From positions 1 through 33,772 of IMG/VR virus record IMGVR_UViG_3300042291_000186: a stretch of DNA of 33,772 nt. One strand, written 5' to 3'. This DNA is from a virus. The notes under the pieces are model-generated. The model did not search any database. It was given only the letters and a program-made list of their open reading frames with translations, and was not told the origin of the DNA. Position numbers and translations under genes: made by a program. The stretch's first letter is position 1. Every line of letters begins with the position of its first letter. This document shows positions 23,501 to 32,500 of this stretch, in pieces.

Positions 23501-26500
23501 TAATCTAATCCGCTTGCAGAGTATGACTGTTGGTACAATTTAATATGATAGGTATTGATTTCTACGCCAGTTTCAGGCACGTATGGTAATGTGAATACGT
23601 GGGTGCCAGCTGCAACCGCAACAATATAATCATCAAAAGTTGCGTCAACACTATCCCATCTATCAGTATAGTAAGGTGTACTATCCCACCCTTGACTAAC
23701 ATTTAGTCCAAGACCGTTCATTATTACGCCGCCGTAGTCGACACCAGTCATTAACTGTGCTAGGTCTTTACCTACATCGCCTGTTTGCGGATTATAGTAA
23801 TATTGAATCCTGTCTGCCGCATTTAATAGACTCCAATCTTTCAAATACGATACTAAAACTATAGCATCTTTAGCAATGGCAGTTGTAAAAATAATAGACC
23901 CAGAATAACTAGTGTATCCTTTTGCAGTTGACTTAATTGTTACTAGTTTATAATCGTCACGTAGCACATCAACTCCGTTAATTGTTACAGACGATTTGCC
24001 TATTCTAATGTCAGGTGACCATTTTAACGGAAATTGTAAACGACTTCCGGTTCCAGTAAATGATTCAGTTTCTTCTAATTTAGTAATAAAATAATTTTGA
24101 GTTAATCTGTCAAATTTCATTTTAACTAAACTAGAACGAATTACACCGTTGCCAATATAAGCAACTACTTGCGCGGCAGTGCCGCCTTCATTTAGGCCGC
24201 CTTCAACTAAGACAGTTGGCGCATTTAAATAGTTACTGCCAGGTGTTAATAGTACTATTCTATTAACTTTACCATTAGAAATAAATGCCCTTGCTGTTGC
24301 GCCGGTGCCGGACTTACTGGCAATCCTAATAACCGGCGGTAAATTATATCCGCTTCCGCCGTCTACTATTTTAAGTTCAGTAACAGTAAATCCAACATTA
24401 TCAGCCCAATGTTTCCACGGATACGATGTTATTAGACTATCGTCAATTTGAATTACTTCGTCAACTATTTTAGTTTCAATAGTAGACTGATTTAAAACAC
24501 GATATGTTGGTTGTAAATCAAAATCAGTTAATGACAATTCACTAGTATCTGTTTTAGAATAAGAACTGATATATTCTCTAACCTTTGTTCTGTAAGGTTT
24601 TACTTCTGTTATATACGCTTCAAAATCTGATAAATTATCGCTGTTATAAGTAACTTTCTGAGTCAACTCGCCAACATTATGCTGTGCTTTAACAAAACTA
24701 GTTTTAAATATCCAGTCAAGATAATTTTGTTCCGAATACGCATAACGAACACACATAAAAAATAAATCTAAATAGTACGGTTTTAATTCGTCAATTAAAA
24801 TATTTTTTTGTAAACACACTAGGATATTTTGTAGTTCTCGGCTTGCGGAATTATCAAATATTGATCCATCATATAAAGAACCGTCATAACCATACGGTGT
24901 TCCAGAAAATTTATATAATTCAGGCAAGAATTGAATTGTGCCGTTTTGAATCCCAACTACCTCGTAACTTTGAGTCCAATCGATTGACGCTGATTCCGCA
25001 TATTTTCTTAGTAATAACCAAGTACCGCTACCAGTAGTCCTAACTTTAACTATTTGTCCTATCTTAGTAGTAACTGTGGTCAACTCAACAAATGTGTTGA
25101 CAGCGTAATCTATTAACGAGTATTGTCCATATCCGGTATGATACCAGTCAATATAATTCCAATATTTTCTAGTGTCATACCCTTGTGACTGAACTCTTGA
25201 CCAAGTTAAGGTAGATAGATCATATGAATAAATGCTCCAAGTATTAAGCGCCTGGACATCAGTATGAACTAGCGCAGAATATGATCTGATTGATATAGTA
25301 GTAGCATCATTATAACCAGTGCCTGATGAAATTATTGATGTTCCAACAATTTGACCTTTGGCATTTATTACAGTTTTAATCTTTGCTCCTTCGCCTGCCC
25401 CAGAGATATCAAGGTATGGGGCGTTAACATAGCCGTTACCTTTTGTAATAATAGTAACTGAAGTGATTGCGCCGTTAATTACTACTGGAGTAAGTACCGC
25501 GGGTTTAAATGCGCCAACGTTAGCAAATCTTAATTCAGCGTCAGTGTCAAATACAGTATCATATAATCCTAGATTAATATTTGGTTCAGGATCGTACGAC
25601 TCTAAACGTGTCAAGTCAGCATTACCTACTATTTGTGTACTTGATAATAGTAAGTTTGTCTTTTCAAAGAATTGTTTTAATGCTTCAAATCGATTTGCAA
25701 ACATGCCTTGACGAGGTCTATTTTCAATACCAAATTGTAACTTTGGCGGTAAACTAGGATCAGGCACTAGGCGGCCTTGCTCGTCTTTTCCGCACAAGCT
25801 GTCAAACCATTTTGTCTCAATAGCTGGTGGCAACACTGTGTTTATATTTTTACTAATTATTTTCCACTGACTGTGGATATTTTGTCCGGCATGATCAGCA
25901 ATCCAATATTGAACAGACAACACAACGTCTTTATCTTCTAATAAATTCGATACGTTGAATAAACTAAATGAGTTAGTGCCAGTTAGAGCTAAAAATTTAT
26001 ATCCATCACCTCTTGGGTTTGATATTAAATTAGCAACATCGTGTGCCGACATATTGCGATTAATAATATTTGGTATTGTTTTTTTATTTTTTACCCAGTA
26101 GTAATATGTATATTTGGTAGCTTTTGACACATTATCAAAACGTTTTTCGTAGCTGTACACATTATTTCCGTATAGGGTAGTTCCGCTTATACCTAATGTA
26201 GTTCCAGCGTCAGTGTCTGCTTGCTCGTTCCAAGCGTCCGGTAATAGTTGAGTTTCAACCCATTCGTATACGTCTATTGATGCTCCTGGAAATAATGTAC
26301 TCCAAGTACTGTTTCTATAAACAGTATCATCATCGTGACTATCTAAAAATTTTGCTGATCTTAAATCCCACCATAGCATACCTACTTGAGATTTTGTCCA
26401 TGACATACCGTTATCAATTTTAACAGTTGTATCAGCTGGCGTAGTTCCTAAAGGTGTGCTGTACACAGCAGGATCATAAAAAGTTTTATATTTTATTTCT

Positions 26501-29500
26501 TGCTCGGCTACTCCTGGAATTTTTCCCTGTACTGGATCAATTACATCTAAGTACGTAAGAAGCTTATTAGTTTTCTTATTATATAAGAACGCAGATTTAA
26601 TTTTTGTTAGGTCTAATTTGTTAATTTCTTTATGTAAGATTGACCAACTATATCTATCTTCCAATTTACTGTATTCGTAAACAAGGCCGGCGCGGGTTGT
26701 CCTATCAAGGGCATTTGGTGCGCCAACAAACACATGATTTGCCCCAACTACTACACTTGCTCCATACAATTCGTAATCGTAATTAGTAGTAGGTAAACTT
26801 TCACTGAATACCCAATTATTAGCATATCGATCATAAATGTCAACGCTGCCGCTGTTGGTACGGCGTGAGGTTATCTTTGTTAAATTGTCATCAAATATAG
26901 TTGAATTTGAATCGAACGTTGTTGGAATGTATGTATCAGCGGCAGTACTGTAAACTACAATGCTGTTATAATCATTCATAAATGATATTTTACTACCAAA
27001 ATGTTCTGCCGATTCGGGAATAACATTTTTAAGACTTTGATAGAACACGAATGCCCCGGCTGTATTTTTATAAACAAGCACAGCGCCTTGATCAATTTCA
27101 GCACCATCGGCAAGTATTGATGATATTGCTAGATATTCTGCAGTATCAGATAAGGTAATACTTTCACCAAATCTAGAATCTACACCAGTTATAGTTTGCG
27201 CCAATGTAAATGCAGAATCCGTTTTCTTATACACATATACTGATTCAGCGTTAGGAGCAGATATTGCTAAAGTTGATGAATCGCCGCTGACCTCAATCGC
27301 ATATCCAAACTGGTCCTCACTAGTTACTCCAGTGCCAATGCCAGTGTCGTTATTGTATACCCATTGGGTAGTTACAAAATTAAGGCGACCAGATGGTTCA
27401 GTATCAGGTGGTGCTGTTAATACATATAATGTTGAGCTTAGAATCTGTTTAACAGTTTGACCACTAGTGAATCCAACGCCAACTACTTCCATTCCTATAA
27501 CAACTCCACCTACAGGCACGGTTGTTTTAATAGTAGCATCAATACTTCCAATTGGATTATATAACGCAGTTGCATACGACACTTCGGTATAATTTAATTG
27601 ATAAACTCTGCCAGCATTATTATTTCGACCGGCTGCGCTAACAAATAATACGTTATCTCCAAATGCTAGATTTGATCCAAACAACTCAGTGTCAACTGCG
27701 TCAGGACTAGTAAATGTGCTAATCAATGAAAATAAGCCTGCGTTGTCTTTCTTATATAAAGAAACTACCCCTTGATTTATTAATTCTGACGGTACACCTG
27801 CTCTGTTAACTGTAATAAGTTCAGACACCGTTGTTGATACCGATACGTTACCTGCGGCAGGACTACCTATAGCTAACCAGGCACCGTCTGCTGATAGTGC
27901 TAACACATCTGAAAAATAAATTTTAGACCAATGTGCTACACTACTAGAAGGAATAACGTTGGCCGGTACAGTGTCATTAGCCTGATACCAACTGTTGATA
28001 TAAAACACAATAGTGCCAGTTGCGTATCCTGTGTCTACTAACCAGGTAGTTAATCCCAGCGAAGTAAACGGTTTACCAATTCTTTGAGTAGTTGACCACG
28101 GTACGCCAGGAACTGATTTACTATAAATTAATACATCGCCACTAGCTGAGGAAATTGCCGCTAGATTGCCAGCTTTGTTTACCGCAATAGTTCGGCCAAA
28201 TTCTAAGCCAGTGGTTGGAAGATACCCGGCAATTGTTGTAGATTGATATGCTTGATTAAATTCCCAAGTTGCCCATTTGCCGTCACCGGAGTCATCAGTC
28301 CATAATAAATCGCCATTAATTGGCTGTTTTTTTATTGTAGCATCAGCAGTATCTATGCTTGAAACTCTCTGTGATTGTAGGACAAACAGAGGAATAATTA
28401 AGTTAGGTGTAACCACCGGAGAAGATGTTAACGATGCTTCTAATATTAATACGTTTAGTTCAACCCTCTTAACTTTATAAAACCCCTTAAACAGAATTTG
28501 TTCAGTGCCAGCAAGATCTTTGTCGCCCTCAATGCCAACATATTCTCCTACTGTTATTTTTACAAGAACATCTGTTTCTAAAGATAATTCGTTATTGTTA
28601 GCATCGTAACTTACATTTAATATAGTTAAGTTTGAAGGAACATACTTATATACGTTCCATTCTCGACCTTCAAATCCACACCAGATATAGTTGCCATTAT
28701 TAATATTATCAATATTTTGCGTAACAATATTGTCAATTGTTAGTAACACTGCCGCCACTTCGTTTTCTCGAACATAACCAGGAGTTCTTAAATACGGTGA
28801 ATATTTTTTAACAACAGGCCATGGGTTGTTACTATACCCCAATGGTTTTAGATACACATCGTTAGGAGTTTGACGCACAATAAAATCAAGAGTACTTGAC
28901 TCAACATTGTTAACTAATTCAAATCCCTGAGGATTATTTTTAAATAGTGACTCATCTAAAATAAATTCAATATTTTCAAAGGCAGCACTTGCGCCGTATT
29001 GTCCAACACGAACTGCCCATTCTTCATCAAATACAATACTTTCTTGACCATCAGCACTTAACACATCAAACAACTTGTTTAATACGTTTTGTGTACCTTT
29101 TTCAATAATCATACCTTGATAAAATTTAAATTCACTAACATCATCTTTAATAATATTTTCAAGATATTGACGCTTTTGATAACCAATTAGATGCTGAGCG
29201 GCTTTTTGTTGTCCCACATCAAAGTTATCACTGTCTAAACTGTAAAAGTCTTCAAATTGGCTTGCTTTGTATGTCCAATTTGGAATTAGTCTTGGTGCTG
29301 GCTTGTTATCTAATTTAATCCAACTAGCTGGGTCAAATATATCTGTCCCAGGAGTAAACAAGTTTGCGCTGTAATAAAATTCTTTGTGCTTGACAATGTC
29401 ACCTAGCGCATAATCAGTCCACGACTCCCACGGTTGAATATTTGCTTGATCAAAAATAAATCCCGGAACATCAAACCCGCCGTACCAGTTGGTACTTACA

Positions 29501-32500
29501 TACCCTGATACTTTGATTCGCTCTTGTCTATATCCGCTTTCAGGATTATAAACGGTGTCATTAAACATTGTAGTGTTATTAAGCAATACTACTTGTTCTT
29601 TTTGTACTAAGAAAAAAGTTGCTCCAAAAATGCCGTCAGTTGTTGATGAGGCGTAACTTACAGAGTTATCCTCTCTATAAGAATTTATTAAGCGAGGCGG
29701 CATTGGCGACCCGTCTACTTTAAAGATTTCATATTCATGAAACGGATTTTTAATATCATCAACCACTGTATAAGGCACACTAAATGTTATCTTATCAGCT
29801 GACGGACTTAGAGATATAACTGAACTACCAACTGTACTTAGGCCATCTAACTTAACATAGTCGGCTTCTATAAAAATATCAGCTGATACTGATTTACGAA
29901 TAGCTTGATAATAATCACCGTTATATCGAATAATCTCTTGATACTCAGTAGTATTATACGGTATCCATTCTTTCCATTTTTCTTGACCGCTAGACCAATT
30001 TTGAGTTGTCCAGAACAAGAATTCTTTAGCACTTGTTTCCCAGTTAGTAATTAACGAAAGATTATTATTAAAATCGTCAAATATAAACCCTTGAGATTTC
30101 AACCATTCTCCATAGCCAATAATAAAATCAACTGTTTCCTGTACGGTTCTAAATTTTGTCCCGTAAGGAACAGTAATTTCTACAGAAGTATCCCATTCTG
30201 TTCTAAAAATTGCTTCTTGTCCGCCAATGATTGGCAACGCCCCTAATGATTCAAAATAGATAGCATTGAATACGGTTGTTGATGTATGCGTAACTTTTAC
30301 ACGATAGTAACGGTTATTGTATTTTACAACTTTATGAGTAGCGTATTGTTCGCCGGCAGTCCAAGAAGAAAAACTTTCTGAGATACCGCCAACATTGATA
30401 GTTGGCCCATTTTTTATATATGGAAAATATTTAAAATACGGTTGTACTTGACTATAACCTTTAACTTCAAACCCATCTTGTAATTTTGTAACAACTACTC
30501 CGCTATAGCTAATTCTTTTAACCGCAGAACTAACATTTAAAATAATATTGTAATCTTCTTGTGGAACAAATACACTGCCTGAACTAGAAGGAGTTTTACT
30601 GTCTAATAATAAATTAAATTTTTCTTTACTGGTAAACGCACCTAGTCGATAACTTAGTTGCATATTAAGCTGTTTTAAATTATATGAATACGTAGTATAA
30701 GATTTTAAATTATCGCTAAGGACATAATCAACAATGTAATTAATTACGCCGGCAGTTTGAACCCTAGTAGTACTTGAATATATACTAGGTAACACAACGT
30801 CTTGAGGACGAATTCTCAATCCAGTGTCTTTATATACTAGCTGTCCTGTTAAATTTCTAATAACTCTTGAACGGTCTAATAATACACCAAATGTTTTTGC
30901 CGGAGCAGTCAACATTGCTGTTATTAAAAAGCTAAATGGATAATAACTTCCTCGACGCCATGCTGCCTCAATTGGGCTGACATCACCAAATACAAAATCG
31001 TTGCTAACTGATACATTGTTTGGTCCAATAACTAAATTTGAAAAGATTGGTCCTAAAATTTCTCCGTTCTCATCAACAGGAATAGAATTAGCTAAAAAGG
31101 GTCTAACATATTTGGCCAAACGTACAACTGGTTTTCCTGGTTCCTTAACCAGTCCTAATCCTAGGTCTTGCCAAAGCACTAAGTTGTCTCTAGTATACGG
31201 GGCTGGGCCGTACACAGTTTCCCACCAGACAGGTGCTTCACTAAATCCTAACATTTCCCATGGGCATAAATTAGGTCTGTCAGTGTCTAACATCCAGCGA
31301 TATATACCTCTCCAATACCCCGGCACTGGTCTGCCGTCAATCGCAGAGTGTCCTTGATAGTTATATGTAAGACTGTTGGTTCTATCAAAACTTAACGGTT
31401 TAGAAAAATCTCTATCAATTAATCTAGTCCATTTATAAAATTGTGTTGACAGCACTTCATTAAATTCTGTTAAATTATAATCAGTAGGTCTAACATAACT
31501 TGGAAGAAAATCGTTAATGTCAAATATACTAGCATCATATTCAACTTTAATATTATTATAAATTCTTTTTTCTAATTCTAGAATTAGGTCATCTCGATAA
31601 TCACCGTAGGCTAATACTTGGCTACCATCGTGCCCCTGTATCATAGTCCTCGGAGTGACTAAACTTGTATCAAGATAAATTTTAGGTTCGTACTTAGGCC
31701 AGATACCTAATTTAGTTGGTGTTAGTGGTACAAAACAGCCATCAGTATTTTCATACTCAACTATAGCAATAAGATCATCATTGTTTAGCGTTGCTCTGAT
31801 AACAACAAACCCTTGACTATCAAATGTATAATCTTTTGAATGGATCAGTTGTACACCGTTTAAATAAACATAAACTGCTTGGTTTGACAGTACTCCCAAA
31901 CTAAAGGTAGATGTTAACGGGTATGATTTTATCCTATAGTCAATTACAGTATATTCGTTATATTGATTGGCGCCATACCCAAACATGTCACTAAAATAAT
32001 ACGAAACATTAGTTGGTTTATCTTTGTTAATTGCTTGTAAAATTAAATTAACTTGTGCCACTACATCAGTTGAATATACTTCAAGTGTATCAATGATTGA
32101 TATAAAATTTCTTTTAAACTTATTATAATCGTTCTTAGCAGTTTCAATAGCACGAATGATATTGTTTTCTTGATTGGTAATATGATACAACGACAATCCC
32201 ATTGGGCCGCTATGTTGTACAAATTTAGTACCGTACGGAGTTACATCGCCTAAGTCTCTAAGATTGCCGGCGCCTGGATATTGTCCTTCAAATGTATCAA
32301 TATTGTCAACTATGGAATTTACGTGATCAATAACTTCGCCTAATGTAAAGTCCGAAAGATTATTATTTAAAGGATTGTTTTGTAGATTAATAGGTATTTC
32401 GTAATAACCCTTAGAGTTGATTGGTTGCTCGGCAAATGCTCTAATTGTCAACACATCATCAACTGTAATATCAGTGGCTAATATTACTTTTTTGTAAACA

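Noticed and set aside
31001-31357. A 118-residue plus-strand frame inside the giant gene
   Set aside because: It is a shadow of the long minus-strand frame, which carries continuous domain-like sequence here.
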